DNA of 64,000 bases from Conus ventricosus (GCA_018398815.1 CM031607.1:81692470-81756469); one strand, 5' to 3'; shown: positions 25,541 through 36,872, numbered from the stretch's first letter. Program-made: numbers and translations. The notes: generated from the letters alone by a model not told the origin.

Positions 25541-28299
25541 TTGGGCCCCCGCCCTTTATTCGTTTATTTCCCAAAAATTCCTCCCTTTTTGTTTTTTTTC
25601 CCCGAGGTTAAAAGTGAAACTTTTGTGCTGGTTTTATCCAGAGATAACAAAAATCCCGTGCATACTTTTACTTTTTTTGACTGAAATAACCCAAAAATTC
25701 CCCCCCAATTTCTGCACGTTTGACAATTCGGGCCCCTTTCCCGTTTACTTATAAATTTTAAAAACCCTGTGGGTTTTAAAAATTCCCAAAAACCCAAAAA
25801 TTTAAAATAAAGTGGGGAAAAAACAAAGGTTTCCCCGCACCCGAGCCTCGTGGAAAAAAAACCCCTTTTGGGGGGGCATTCAAACCTCCGGGCAGCTTAC
25901 TGACAACGATCATGAATTAAAGACACACATTTGTGGAAAATTTTTCCCCCCAACGCCCAAAAGTCCCAATTTCCCAAACCCCTTTTAAAAAGGGTGGGAA
26001 AGTGCCGCAAAGTTTTAAAAGCCTTCCCCTGAAAGGGCAAGAAAAGCAATGTTTGCGGAAAAACTTTCCCTCTGCGTTTTAACACAAATTTTTCCCAGGA
26101 CCTTCAGTACAGTAGTTAGCATCTGAAAACCCCCATATGCAGGATTTTAAATTTGTTTTTTAAAAAAGGAGGGTTTTCGACAAATGTTCTGAAATGTTTT
26201 TAAAAAAAAACGAGAAACCCCCTTAAAAAATAAAAAAAAATGAAGGATTTTTTACAAAAAATTTTTTTTTTTTAAAAATTTTTATATTTTTTATTTTTTT
26301 TGTTCATTATAGAGTTAACGGGCCCCCTATTTCAACCAAAAATGCAATTGCAATTTGTTTTTTAAACTGAAGGGGGAAAAATATGCTTGGGCAATAAAGT
26401 AAAATTGAAAAAAACCCGCCAAAAAAACAGAACAAGGTTTTTTCAAATTCCAAAAATTTTTTTTTAAATAAATAAGAAACCAAATTTTGAAATACAAATT
26501 TTTTTGGGAGGGATTGGCAAAAAAGGGTTTTTAAAAAAATTTTTTCTCGGGGGAGTAATTCAATAAAAAAAAATTGAAAATAATTTTTTTTTTATATGAA
26601 GTTTAAAAGGGGAGAAAGGCAAAAACAGGGGCATTTCCCATTTGGGGCCCCCAATCTCACACGAAAAAAAGAAGATGAGAAAGAAAGGGAAATTTTTGGG
26701 GCAGAAAAAGTTTTCTTTGCCGACAAAAAAACCGTTCAAAAATGAAGAATTTTTTTTTTTGGGAAATGACAGAAAAAGAGTCTGTCAATGGGAAAAAAAG
26801 GGGGGCCAAAAAAATGTTCTGGTCCCCCGGCCGATCAGCAAAGCCCCCGTGTTTTTACGTCAAAAACCCCCCAAACTTGTCCCGACAAACCGCAAAGGTG
26901 CAAAAGACAAACTTTCCCCCGCCTGGCCAAACCTTAAAAGCGGATCCAAACCAAAGATCTTTCTGGAGCCCAACATCATCGGCAACAGCAAGGGCCCGGG
27001 AAAACCATTTTTTTTAGAACTTCATCTTTGCCCGTACCTCTGAAAAAATTTTTTTAAAACATTGAAGACACAAGTGTCCAAAACCCCCCAGGAAAACGGA
27101 GCTTTTTAGGAGGGGGGGAAAAACACAGACAGGGAAAAGAAAACCAAAATTGGGCCGCCCAAAATGCATTAGTCATTTGGGGGAAACGAAAAAAAAGCCT
27201 TTCAAATTTTTGTAGGGCAAATCACCTAGCCCAAAAAGTTGGGGCCCCGTTTTGCGAGAGGACGGCGACAAATTAGGAAAAAAATTTTTGACCCATTGAA
27301 ATTGCCTTTAAAAAAACCCAGTCCCCTTTGGGCCCTTGGGGGGTGTCCCCTAAAAACCAAACAAAGCACCTAAACGACTATCACAAATTTTAATTTTTGG
27401 GGTTTTTCATAAAAGTTTTTGAAAAATTTTTTAAAAAAAAATCTTTTACAAACTTTTTCGTTTTTTTAAATTGGGGGCAGTCCCCCACAGCCCCTTTCAA
27501 AAAAAACGTCCCCGTTTTTTAAATGAAGTTCAGTTTTACACAATCACGATATGTTTTCAAAACTGTTTTTTAAAAAAAACGGAAGTTTTAAAGAAAAAAT
27601 TTTTTTGGCACAACTTTTCCCGCACCCTTTTGGGGGGGAGAGGATGGGGGGTCCCCATCCAACTGGGGTCACAGTAATTTAAGGGGTTCACACCTGCATT
27701 TTTCTTTGGGTTCCTTTCCTGTCAAAAGCACAAAGCCCTACTGCTTTTCAAAAACCGGTTCAAATTTATATTCCCCTATTTTTGTCCCAAGGGTTGGGGG
27801 GTTAAAAAAGGGGATTTTCAGTCGTTTTGCCCTTCCCCCAAAATTTCTGGGCTGTCCTTCCCGGTATTTTTTTCCGGGTAAAAACAACTTCCCCAAATTT
27901 TGAGGGGGCGAAGGGCGTCCCCCAACCCAAAAAGAGGGCAAATGACTGGGTGGGGCACAGCAAAAGAATTGTGCGCCCTTGAGTAATGGGAAAAAGATCA
28001 GATCGCTTTTCTCAAAAAGAATTTTATTGAAATAGGGGTTTTGGCAAAACCTTTCCGGGAAATTGGGGGGATATTAAAAACCGGGGCCCCAAGAAATTTT
28101 AATTTACCGAAAAGGGTTCGGGAAATTTTCCAAATTTTTCTTTAAAAAAGGTTTTTTTTACAAAAGGCGGGTTTTTTGGCTTTAGAATTCCCCGGAAAAC
28201 CCCATTTTGAAAAAGTTCCCCAAGTAGGACAGATTCCCCCAATAGGAAAGTTGGGAATGAGAGAAACTGTGGCCCAACATCAGCGTATTGAGAGCAAGG

Positions 28300-28920
28300 T
28301 AAGCTGGCAACAAATTGGCCAAGGGGCGACAGATTGGACAGTGAAGTGCGACCAAATCTGTCGCCCTAAAAACTTAGAAAGGGCGACAGATTGGTCTGGT
28401 GTTGACGGACCACATCTGTCGCTGGGAACAAATTGGTCCTGTGGTGAGGTGCAATCTGTGAGTAGCGACAAATTGCGTTAAAGCAGGTCTACGGTTTGTC
28501 AATTTGGTGGCACAATGCAACATCAAAATGTCCGATGTTACAGGACAATTTCAACGACAAACAGTCACTATCCGCAGTTTTAACGAAAAAACAGATGATC
28601 ACTTGCTGCCATATTTTAACAGCACAGGTTTTTACAGACCTTTGTCACTCCAAAGCTTACCTGCGCGAAATTTCCTAAATCGCAGTATTTCTCGTGAAAT
28701 TCCTGCCGCCTTATTTCTATGGAAAAACTGTCACAGACTATTTTCTATCAACGCAGTGCCTCAATAATAATTCATCCCACACGATTCCTGGCCAGCAAAC
28801 ACAATTCTATGGAAAACTTTCTCATGAAATTTTTCATATCACTATTTCAGGATAATACTGTCATCACCTTTTTGACCAGCGCAAATTACAGGAAATCTGT
28901 CGCATGAATCGCTTTTAAGG
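28300..28920. repeat. Degenerate GTCGC/GCGAC minisatellite, cluster 1
   Basis: Loosely periodic units of about 30-45 bp combine a TTTC-CGTGAAA-like block with CTGTCGC or GCGACA. Examples are TTTCTCGTGAAATTCCTGCC near 28,690 and ACCAGCGCA...CTGTCGCATG near 28,875-28,905. Each copy is diverged, but the motif order is retained. See also clusters at 38.6, 43.3 and 48.2 kb. Confidence 0.6.
28325..28365. repeat. Hairpin GGCGACAGATTGG / CCAAATCTGTCGCC
   Basis: The 13-nt left arm and 14-nt right arm are reverse complements except for one bulged A, around a 14-nt loop. The same unit recurs at 28,382-28,394 (forward) and 28,410-28,422 (reverse, CCACATCTGTCGC), so forward and reverse units alternate. 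Confidence 0.8.
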
Positions 28921-29521
28921 GCGATGATTACATACGTGCCTGCAATAGGCTTTATTATAGCATATTATGTAAATTAGCAATTATTTTCTGTTGAACAATA
29001 ATTGGCTGATCTTACGTTATTGTAGTTCGTTGTTGCTTGTTGTGTCTTTTTCTTGTTTTTGAAAGTTGCATGATCTTCGTTATTGTTGTTGTTGTTGCTT
29101 TTGTTGTTGTTCTTTTTCTTGTTGTTGTTGTGGAGGGTGCTTTTCTTTCTTTTCTTTTTGTTCTACTATTTTCTGGAGTTCAATGAGTACTTTTCACAAC
29201 CTTTGTATTATCTAAGCCAATTTCTATTCAGAACGAATTTGCAAGATCTTAGTCTGTTGAATGACATATGGGAGACTGACGCTTTCAGGTAGTCTGAAAA
29301 AAATGGCTAGGGAAAGTGTGATAGTCTGAAAAATGATGCCTGGGGAAAGTGTGCAAAATATGTTTATGACTACAATATGTAGAAACTTGAAAAGAAATAG
29401 TATTAATAATGACAGACGGTATCTGTATATTGCAGATGTAGAGGGAAACCACATACAGCACTGTGAAAACCCATTCGACCTCCAATCGTTCACGAATAAC
29501 ACCGTCTGAATAAAGAACTTA

Positions 29522-29569
29522 GTGCGTAAATGAAATGTGGGAAAAGTGCGTAAATGAAATGTGGGAAAA
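29522..29569. repeat. 24-bp perfect tandem duplication
   Basis: Two identical 24-bp copies beginning GTGCGTAAATGAAATG. The doubling is also present in the distorted copy at about 24,746-24,790. Confidence 0.9.
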
Positions 29570-30240
29570 GCCTTTTTTTCTTTAATCTTTGACTGAAAGT
29601 TTTTGTTGTTTTTCTATTTTTTTTTCTTCTTCTTTTTTCTTTCTTTCTTTCTTTTTTTTGCCGAGCTTTGAAAAAAGATAAAGTAGACAGGTTTCGTAAG
29701 GTGGGAGGTTGTGAGTTATACATAGTTGGAACAACAATGAACATATGCTCATTGAATGATATTTAATTACGCTTTGATATATTGATGAGTTTCTGACTAG
29801 AAGAGTGGAGAGTTCGTGATGACTGGTATATGCAAAGTGTACATGACAGGTACGGTGGAATACAAGCATAAATAAACACAGGCAATACTGGGCAGTGTGT
29901 ACTAACAACAAAATTTAACAGGCAGCCAGTGAAGCTCCTGAACATTGGTGTGATGTGATCCAGTTTTCTTTAATTAAAGACAAGTTGCACTGCGATGTGT
30001 GGAATTCACTGGTGCTTGGTTATGTGTTCTGCTGGCAAGCCATACAGTACTGAATTGAATAATCGAGTCTAGGAAGGATTAGTGAATTGTCAAGATTTGC
30101 TGTAGCATAATTAAATCAGACACTTACGAACTAAGGCGATACGGCGGAGTCTCAGAACGACACACACAGCTGACCTGATCCTGCATTGAAATATCTGGTC
30201 AAGTTTGACCCCAAAGAAAACGACTAACATTATCACTACA

Positions 30241-31135
30241 ACGTTGTACAGCATTTAAAAGGTGAACTACATCATTCAGTTGAACGATTCATTCATTAGA
30301 CTTTAGGGTCCAGAACAAAAAATCTCTTGTTTCAACATAGCCAATCCAAATTCCCCAGCCATTTACACCATAGTCGCATCATTCTAATGTCCCTCCTCAC
30401 TCACACACACACAGCCAGCTGATGTCACAGAACCCCAAGCGCTCTTGTCAGTTGAGACTCTGCAGTTTAGCTAAAGGAAGTGGGGCGCTTTGTATTTTCG
30501 ACAATGACTAGAAAGAGCATTTTCGAAAGTCTTCCTTTCCAAAATGAACCTTCATTTTAATCGTTACAAAACAAAACAACCCATCCCCAAACTAGCAAAA
30601 CAAAAACAAACACATTATTTTATCAACATTGCACGTGCATGCTCACTGGGACTGTAAATCGAGAAAACCTTTCCAGCAGTATAGAGGCCAACCCCGCCGC
30701 TGTTCGCAGTGCAATTTCGTGAATCTCAAAAATGCTACTGACTCATAGGCTGCCCAGCTGCTTCAAAAGAGTTGATCTCTCAATCTATCACCCCTTCTCA
30801 CACAGGGTTGTATCACCCGCCATTAATTTTTCTACCAGCCTCTCACACTTGGATGAAAAGAACGTGTGTGAAATGAACGTATGTCGAAGTCGAGCCTTAT
30901 CACTGATTCATGAGAGCAACTTGATTCATAGCCCAGATCATTTAACTTTGTTCAGAACCAGGTACCAGAACATCTCAGGAAATTTGCTGGAACCTCTAGT
31001 CCTGATTGAAAAAGTCCACCATTGCTTCAAATACAGACTCTGCAGCAATATCCTTCAAAGAAACATCCGACTTTAAGGTGTATTAGCATAATGTTTCATA
31101 TCCAAACGTACAGTAGTAGCAGCCACGATAGATGA
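30241..31135. other. No gene recognised
   Basis: Normal-composition sequence. The longest frame (30,732-31,076, 114 codons with ATG) contains no motif I recognise and could be chance; no splice or promoter context supports it. Confidence 0.5.
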
Positions 31136-31139
31136 AGAT

Positions 31140-31255
31140 CTCACTCTATTTTCTCTCCCTCTCTCCATCTCTCTCTCTCTCTCCACTCTCTCTCTCTCTC
31201 GTTCTCTCTCATCTCTCTCCATCTCTCTCTCTCTCTCCCTTTCTGTCTGTCTGCT
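31140..31255. repeat. (CT)n microsatellite
   Basis: CT dinucleotides with CCAT and GTT interruptions over about 115 bp. Confidence 0.93.
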
Positions 31256-31573
31256 GCTCCATGTCTGTTTTTCATTACGTTTTGAAAGAACAGCCACAAA
31301 CTCCAACATAGGGTTGCTCCAAATTAGAGTAACGTCTCCTGCCTGGGGATAATCCCTCACTACATGACCTGTTGTATTGCTAACAAGCTACGCAACAAAC
31401 AGCCTACGTGATGGATGTGTGTCATAAATATAGCCACCTGAGGAACTTCAACTTGTTCATATACAGTCATATTCAATGCCACTAAAGGAAGAAGTGCTTA
31501 TGCTTGTTCGTGTAAACAAGAATTCCTGAAACCCATATCGTTATGAGTATTATTAGTTTGTAAATGCTGAGCT

Positions 31574-32720
31574 GTGTTGGAAATCCGCGAAAGGAACCCA
31601 CCAAGAACCGTCAAAGGCACGTCATTCACCAGTCGAAGAACTTTTCGAACGACAAATGCCAGTCATGATCGGAACATGAAGCAAAGCCTAACCCAGCAAT
31701 GTGCACTCACCTCCCCATCTTTGGAGAGGCAAATGTTCCCAACAATCGTCACCAGCATTGCGGCATGGGGAAAAGGGGAACACAGTCTGACACCCAGAGA
31801 AAAGCCCCGGCCATGGAGTTACATCTGCAGTCAGTACCCACCAGAAGACTGGACCCCAGGTGGTCTTTACTGATGGTTCCTGCCACAGAGCACCGAAGAA
31901 GAAGGAGCAGGAATCTTCAGCCGCTACAGAGAATCGGAGAAGTTGAACCTGCAGGTCCCAACAGAAAACATTCCACCAATTTCCGGAGCTGAACGAGAAG
32001 CCCTCAGTGAAAGCAGCCACAACAGTCCTGAGAACTCCACAAGACAACAAGGCAAGGGTGGTGGTGTTCCTCTGACGCACTATCTGTTCTCCAAGCCCTA
32101 CAAGCACTTCCCACAACTAGGAACTAAACCACTAGCACTCACCCAGCCCTATTTGCCCTGAGTGCAGAGATGGTTGAAAGTGTGCTAACAGTAAGTCCCC
32201 TCATTGCGGCATCAAGGCAATAGAAAAAGCAGACAACAATGCCCGGCAAAAGAGGGAGCGCAGAAGGAGCAGAGCGACAACCTAGTGAGCTTCTGATGAA
32301 GCATAGAACATCAGCATGGCTCAGCAGCGGGAAAAGTGGCAGCTTCAGCACCCAAAACACAACCCAGATGAAGGCTACTTGTGCTCTGCGAACGACGGGA
32401 ACAGGTGCAGATCTTCCCGAATGAGAACTGACACAATCGGTCCTGCGCCACCACAATGCACACAAAACTCAGCACTGACATCTGGAGTGTGCCCCCCCTT
32501 GTAGTCCAGAGAACAAATGACAGCAGAACATATCCTCCAAAACTACTGTCCAACCAATGCTGGCATCACGAGACAACAACACTGCCCGCAAATAACCCGA
32601 TAGCATTGGAGGCCAAGCGTAGGGCACGCCTGGTGGAGCTGCGGCCGACGACTGCCTCATCATGGACATTGGGGCTGGACATCAAAAGATAAGGCGAACG
32701 AGGAAGAAAGAAGAATCTCG
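31574..32720 (+). pseudogene. C-terminal relic of an RNase H-bearing LINE
   Basis: Three frames together cover the end of a non-LTR retrotransposon ORF2. FTDGSC at 31,866-31,883, preceded by EDWT, is the first catalytic strand of RNase H. GAGIFSRYRESE and ISGAEREAL (conserved glutamate) follow in another frame. Further on come FRMRT, MHTKLST and a TAEHILQN-CPT segment split over two frames, then a terminal block with LEAK and MDIGLDI-like residues ending near 32,690. This order (RNase H, then a Cys-His-like tail with EHILQ.CP) is known for I/Nimb- or Jockey-like LINEs of invertebrates. At least three frameshifts are needed, so the copy is dead or the sequence has indel errors. The upstream reverse transcriptase is not seen in this window. 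Confidence 0.7.
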
Positions 32721-32724
32721 TGAA

Positions 32725-33185
32725 AGCATGATTTTATGATACCTTTGATTGGCTTCATTGAGTGGTATTGTGGCACTCCGGGAAAAAGCAATGAAAACAT
32801 TTAAAGTAAAGCCACACGTCTCTGTTGCGGAACAGTTTTGAAGCTACAGCTGAGTCTTCCATAGAAACAAAAGAGGCGAAATTCTAACACGATGATATGC
32901 TACAAGGATAAAATAGGTAGAAAGACACAAGTTAGAATGCTCACGTGGCTACAAAATTTTGTAAACATTTCGTGTCCTTTTTACAATCGTTTAGCAGGAT
33001 ACTTTCATATATTTTGGCCACTTAATTGTTGTGCTTTTCGTTATGAAGAAAATAAAATCAACAGGTAAATAGTTTTGATCGGTAAAAGATCTATTGTTAT
33101 AATTATCTACTATTCATCTGCATTAACCGATTACCATGCCATCACGCTTGTCTTAATCATAATGGGCGACGTGTGGCCACCTCTC
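32725..33185. other. No gene recognised; possible LINE 3' tail
   Basis: Unremarkable sequence following the LINE relic; contains AATAAA near 33,050. No domain is visible. Confidence 0.4.
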
Positions 33186-33274
33186 TTATGTACTCTTCTT
33201 CTCTTACTCTTCTTCTTCGTCTTCTTCTTCTTCTTTCTTCTTTCTTCTTCCATCCTCTCATCATCACCATCATC

Positions 33275-33307
<33 letters not shown>

Positions 33308-33510
33308 CTTCTCTTCTTCTTAATGTTCTTCGTCTGTTATCTTCTTCTTCCTTCTTCCTCTTCTTCTTCCTTCTCTCTTATTTTATCTCATCATCATCAT
33401 CACATCAGCATCAACATCATATGTAAGTAATAGTAGTATAGTAGTATAGTAGTATATAGTAGAATAGTAGTAGGAGGAGTAGTATATTGCAGTGGAGTAT
33501 GGTAGCTATA
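33185..33510. repeat. (TTC)n, (ATC)n and (TAG)n microsatellite field
   Basis: TTCTTC units, then CATCAT arrays (about 33,260-33,305 and 33,390-33,420), then GTAGTATA units to about 33,505. Read on the minus strand, the last array lies where the 3' tail of the adjacent SINE would be. Confidence 0.9.
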
Positions 33511-33766
33511 GTAGAAAGACTCTGGAGAGCGGGAGCAGAGAGTCCTCAGAAGAGAAGCCCCTTCAAGCAGTTTTTCGGCCCTATTTCCTGACAACTCTAG
33601 GGGTTTGGGCCACATCCGGTTCATGACTCCGATGTCCTCTGCGGCCCCCCTTTTTTTCCCGCCATCTTGGGACGAGCCATGGCTGGGATTTCGAACCATG
33701 ACCCTCTGGACATGCTCTGTTTCTACCTTAATGAATCGCCTTTAACCACTGCGCCACAGGACACCT
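33510..33766 (-). repeat. tRNA-derived SINE
   Basis: On the minus strand the element begins GTGTCCTGTGGCGCAGTGG at 33,766. It has a pol III A box (TGGCGCAGTGG, 33,747-33,757) and a B box (GGTTCGAAATCCC, 33,685-33,697, one extra A relative to consensus). About 170 bp of unrelated body sequence follows, then a simple-repeat tail. The head is tRNA-like, but the 3' acceptor strand is missing, which distinguishes a SINE from a tRNA gene. It sits head-on to the end of a same-strand LINE relic ending near 33,785. Confidence 0.75.
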
Positions 33767-33784
33767 GATATTTGTAGGGAATTA

Positions 33785-36490
33785 AAGCCTTATGAAGTCT
33801 CTTTTGTTCCTCCTTGCAGATAAGCGTGAACACCTCTCTGCCCGCTTCTGCCAATGCTTCAGGGCTCTGGTTTTTGCCGGCCGGCAACGATACTGTTTCA
33901 TGAGGCTGATGCGACGTTTCCTACAAATCCCCACTCCAATTTTCTGCAGTGAGACTTTGACCTGATAGCCTTCGCTCCTCTGGTCTGTTTGCCAGACAGC
34001 TGACCGGGCCTGCGTAGATTAGCGGCCCTCCATTCTGTCTCATAGGCTAACCGTGAGCTCGGATTCCAAAGTTTGAATCAAGCTCTTGGTTACTTAGAGT
34101 GACTTCTGTGTCTGGTCGCATGCACTCACTCCTTGCTTGATGATCTCGGTGACTCTTCCATTCTGGAGGTCTGCAGTTGCACCCACCAGTCATCGGCCCC
34201 ATCCAGCAACGTCTGCCTGCATGTTTCGAGTGCACTGTTGTTCTTGCCATGATTTGTGCCTCCCCCTGCCCGTGAAGAAATGTGCGGTTGCGTTTGTGAG
34301 TCCTGATTCTCCTTTTGTGGTGTAGGACAGCCCAGACTACTTGTACATTCTCTTTAGCACTTGAGTTGTGCTCCATGTGTACCTTCCTTGAGCCAGGGCT
34401 ACTTTACATGAGCTTAATACATGCTCCCCTGTATGTTTTTTCATGCAAGAGGGGCATGCAGGATCGGTCAGTTTTCCCCCCACTTCACAGGTTTGCAATT
34501 TGAGGGCATAAGGTCATATGGGGCTTGTAAGCTACGTAATGAAGCTGATCTGAGAGGGGCATGTGCCAAATGTCATTCCAAGTTAGACGTCTTTGAGTGC
34601 ATTCCCTCCCACGTTGTCCATTGCCTGCTGCTCTGCTGACTGCTTGTTGGAGTCTTTTTTGTCTTCTTCTTTTCCTCATCTCCTGAATCATCATCTCTTT
34701 TTCGCTTTTCCTTTGGCCTTTGACCACAATTTCATTGGTCACCCCCCCGAGTCCTTGTTCCTGTTTGTCTGTGGGTGTGTCGGTTATTTCTCTGATCCTG
34801 TGGCTTTCGTGGCAGAATCCATCGCCTCTTGAACTTTCCATTTTTCTGCCTGTCTTCAGCGGGGGCTTGATGCTTCTACCACCTTGTCTCCTGATCTCAG
34901 CATGCTTTGAAGTCGAGCTTCCCTTGCTTGTATTCCTCCAGGATGATGTCAGTGGTATTGAGCTTTGCTTGGCGACATGCAGCGCGATGTCAGTCAGACA
35001 GGGTGGGACACCAAGCCATTTCATTGTGAACTGTTGATTTTGGCTCCATGCTTCCCCACTGTGCTGGTGCAGATGTCGTGATATCATCAGAGGCCATAGG
35101 AGCTTGGTATCAGCATGAACGCAGACACCAGACCTTGTATTTGCCAGGGAGCCCACACAGGTCAATGGTCTCAAGCCTTCTTCCGCCATCTGCTTGGTTT
35201 CTTTGCTCTTTGTGTTGTCTTTCAGCGTATCAATCATACCATCTTCCAAGGCTCCTTGACAGGTTCTCTGTGAACGGTTGGAATGGCCTGGTTGGCAAAC
35301 ACTGAAGAACCACAGATTCGGCACTGTTCGTTCCTCAGTGAGAGACTCCGTGATTTCTTTGGCTTGAACTTCATTCTGTATAGCAACTATTCTCCAGCTG
35401 ACGCCAGCACATGACGTGTCTCGTCTTCCACTGGTTGAAAATCACTGTAGGTGATCATCCCCATGAAGCCTTGAGAGAGCATCTTGTATCCATCGCCAAG
35501 GTCTGTTTGTCTCGCGTTTGTTTGTGCTGCTTTCAAGATGAGTCATTGCCACACGAACAGTATCGGGGATATTGCACAGCCATTGCAATGCCCACTTCCA
35601 GTTGATCCAATCAGTTGTGTTACTCCTTGGAAGAGAACCGCATTGAGAAGCCCCATTGAAGTACTTCTTGAGCATGTCGCGGATATTCTTTGCACATGGT
35701 ACATCTCAAGAGCCAACCTGTATCATCTCATGGGCACAGATCCTATGCTTTGCCAGATCAAGCCACACTACGTCCAGGTCTCGCTGTTGCGGTTTTTTTT
35801 GCTTTTTTGGCGGCCACTCAATGTGGCGTGTACTAACAGAGCCAGCAACGCCTGGGATGTCCACCTTCTGGACTGACACCTCCAAGTACTTGTTGGCCCT
35901 GAGGTACGGGGTCTGGCCTTGCTGGCCATGACAAAGAAGAAGATGTTCCCTTCGACGTTCAGTAGTGATATTGGCCTGAACTGGCTGATGTCACTTGAGT
36001 TTGTGGCTCTTTGGGGATGTACACACCATCTGCCGTCATCCACTGGCCGCTGATCTTAGGGGAGACACTCCTTCCAGCAGCCTGTGGAGCACTCAGCACC
36101 TTGGACATTTCTTGTAAAGCTGGTAAGGTATTCCCGTTGGGCCCTGGTGGATGATTTGGCTCTGCTTTTGGTCGACCACCTTCTGGATTTCCGCCAACGG
36201 TGGAGGCTTAGCCATTGAACTGTTTCCTCAGGTTGGTTGGCCCACCAGACATGAATGTCGAGTGGTGCTTGCTCTGGAGTCAGAGTATGTTTTCCTCAGA
36301 TGCTCTCAAGACACTCCTTTGTCCACACTTAGGTCCCAATTTTGGCTTGCGTAACAGTGTTCTGGCAAACTGGAAGGGGGTGCTAAAACGCTCTTGTGTC
36401 TTCTCTTTGCTCGTTCCTCTTCCGTCGCAGATTCCCGCTTTGGCCTGGGGCGGCGTGTTTTTCTTTCAGGTCTTCCACAGTTTTTCCAAG
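33785..36490 (-). pseudogene. Non-LTR retrotransposon relic, RLE-type reverse transcriptase family
   Basis: Minus-strand fragments in several frames line up in the order of one polyprotein. They are an APGPNGIPYLVYKKCP block (about 36,150), SQFRPISLLNVEG (about 35,980), TTDWINWE with GIAMG-C (about 35,600), LGRWYD/LKD (about 35,250), KWLGVPP.LT.IAL (about 35,010), an Arg/Glu-rich linker, RRLTWNDIWHMPLS (about 34,560) and a C-terminal RPDTEV region (about 34,100). The last block corresponds to where relatives carry a restriction-like endonuclease. The longest open stretch is 34,485-35,324 (279 codons). This reverse transcriptase type is frequent in aquatic invertebrate and fish genomes; I cannot assign its clade with certainty. 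The catalytic DD box lies in a frameshifted part and I could not read it. Many frameshifts mark it as a relic. Confidence 0.7.
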
Positions 36491-36499
36491 CCTGTTTTT

Positions 36500-36870
36500 C
36501 AGCTGCAGTGCAGTATGTAGTAATGGATAGTATAATAATTCAACGAAAGACAGTAGTGTAGTATGGATATAATAAAATTTCAACTAAAAGAGGACTATTT
36601 TTGCATATCTAGAAGATGTAAATTTGACTCAGACGTTATGGTCCGATCCGTTACTTGTTTTGAGGTGCAGTGTATCCTTTATTATCATTATGTATAATTC
36701 ATTTGGTGTGTTTCATACTGCACCAAGTAACAAGATGCCCTGCATAAACATTACATCGTTAGAGCACTCTGTGAGTTTAAACCCTTATCACTCGATGAAC
36801 CGAAAAGTGTCCAATTCATCCATGTCAAACTAAATGTGACGGCGGCACAAACGTTTCCTTTTCTCAAGTA
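36500..36870. other. No gene recognised
   Basis: A/T-rich sequence with TAG/TATAA-type units at about 36,510-36,600. Nothing else supported. Confidence 0.5.
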
Positions 36871-36872
36871 AC

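Larger units (their letters stand above)
5443..28230. other. Abnormal, homopolymer-inflated block (probable unpolished or gap-filled sequence)
   Basis: From about 5,443 to about 28,230 the sequence changes abruptly: runs of A, T, C and G of 4-20 bases occur every few bases, and dinucleotide changes such as GT or TG tend to appear as GG, CC or TT. Both flanks are normal. Where a clean version of the same sequence exists (28.2-30.24 kb), the block version is about 12% longer over the same anchors and differs mainly by homopolymer expansion and loss of mixed dinucleotides. I therefore read the block as low-quality consensus rather than biology. No reading frame in it is supported as a gene. Remnants that can still be read are listed separately. 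Confidence 0.8.
28205..30240 (+). repeat. Clean copy of the duplicated ~2-kb unit; non-coding
   Basis: Reference version of the duplicated segment. It holds an inverted-repeat GCGAC cluster (28,310-28,480), part of the degenerate GTCGC minisatellite (to about 28,920), a TTG-rich tract (about 29,070-29,160), a 24-bp perfect tandem duplication (29,522-29,569) and a TTC/T-rich tract (about 29,570-29,660). No supported coding frame; a 101-codon frame at 28,176-28,481 is built from the repeated GCGACAGATTGG unit (ATDW repeated in translation). Confidence 0.85.

Noticed and set aside
5509..28200. Dozens of 60-160-codon frames rich in Phe, Lys, Pro and Gly
   Set aside because: They lie in the homopolymer-inflated block; frames are produced by poly-A/T/C/G runs and none shows a domain that survives a frame change.
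28176..28481. 101-codon protein with repeated ATDW
   Set aside because: The repeats in the protein are the alternating GCGACAGATTGG DNA units, and its start lies in the corrupted block.
30732..31076. 114-codon ORF as a gene
   Set aside because: ATG and length alone; no motif, no splice context, and no codon pattern distinguishing it from chance in this much sequence.
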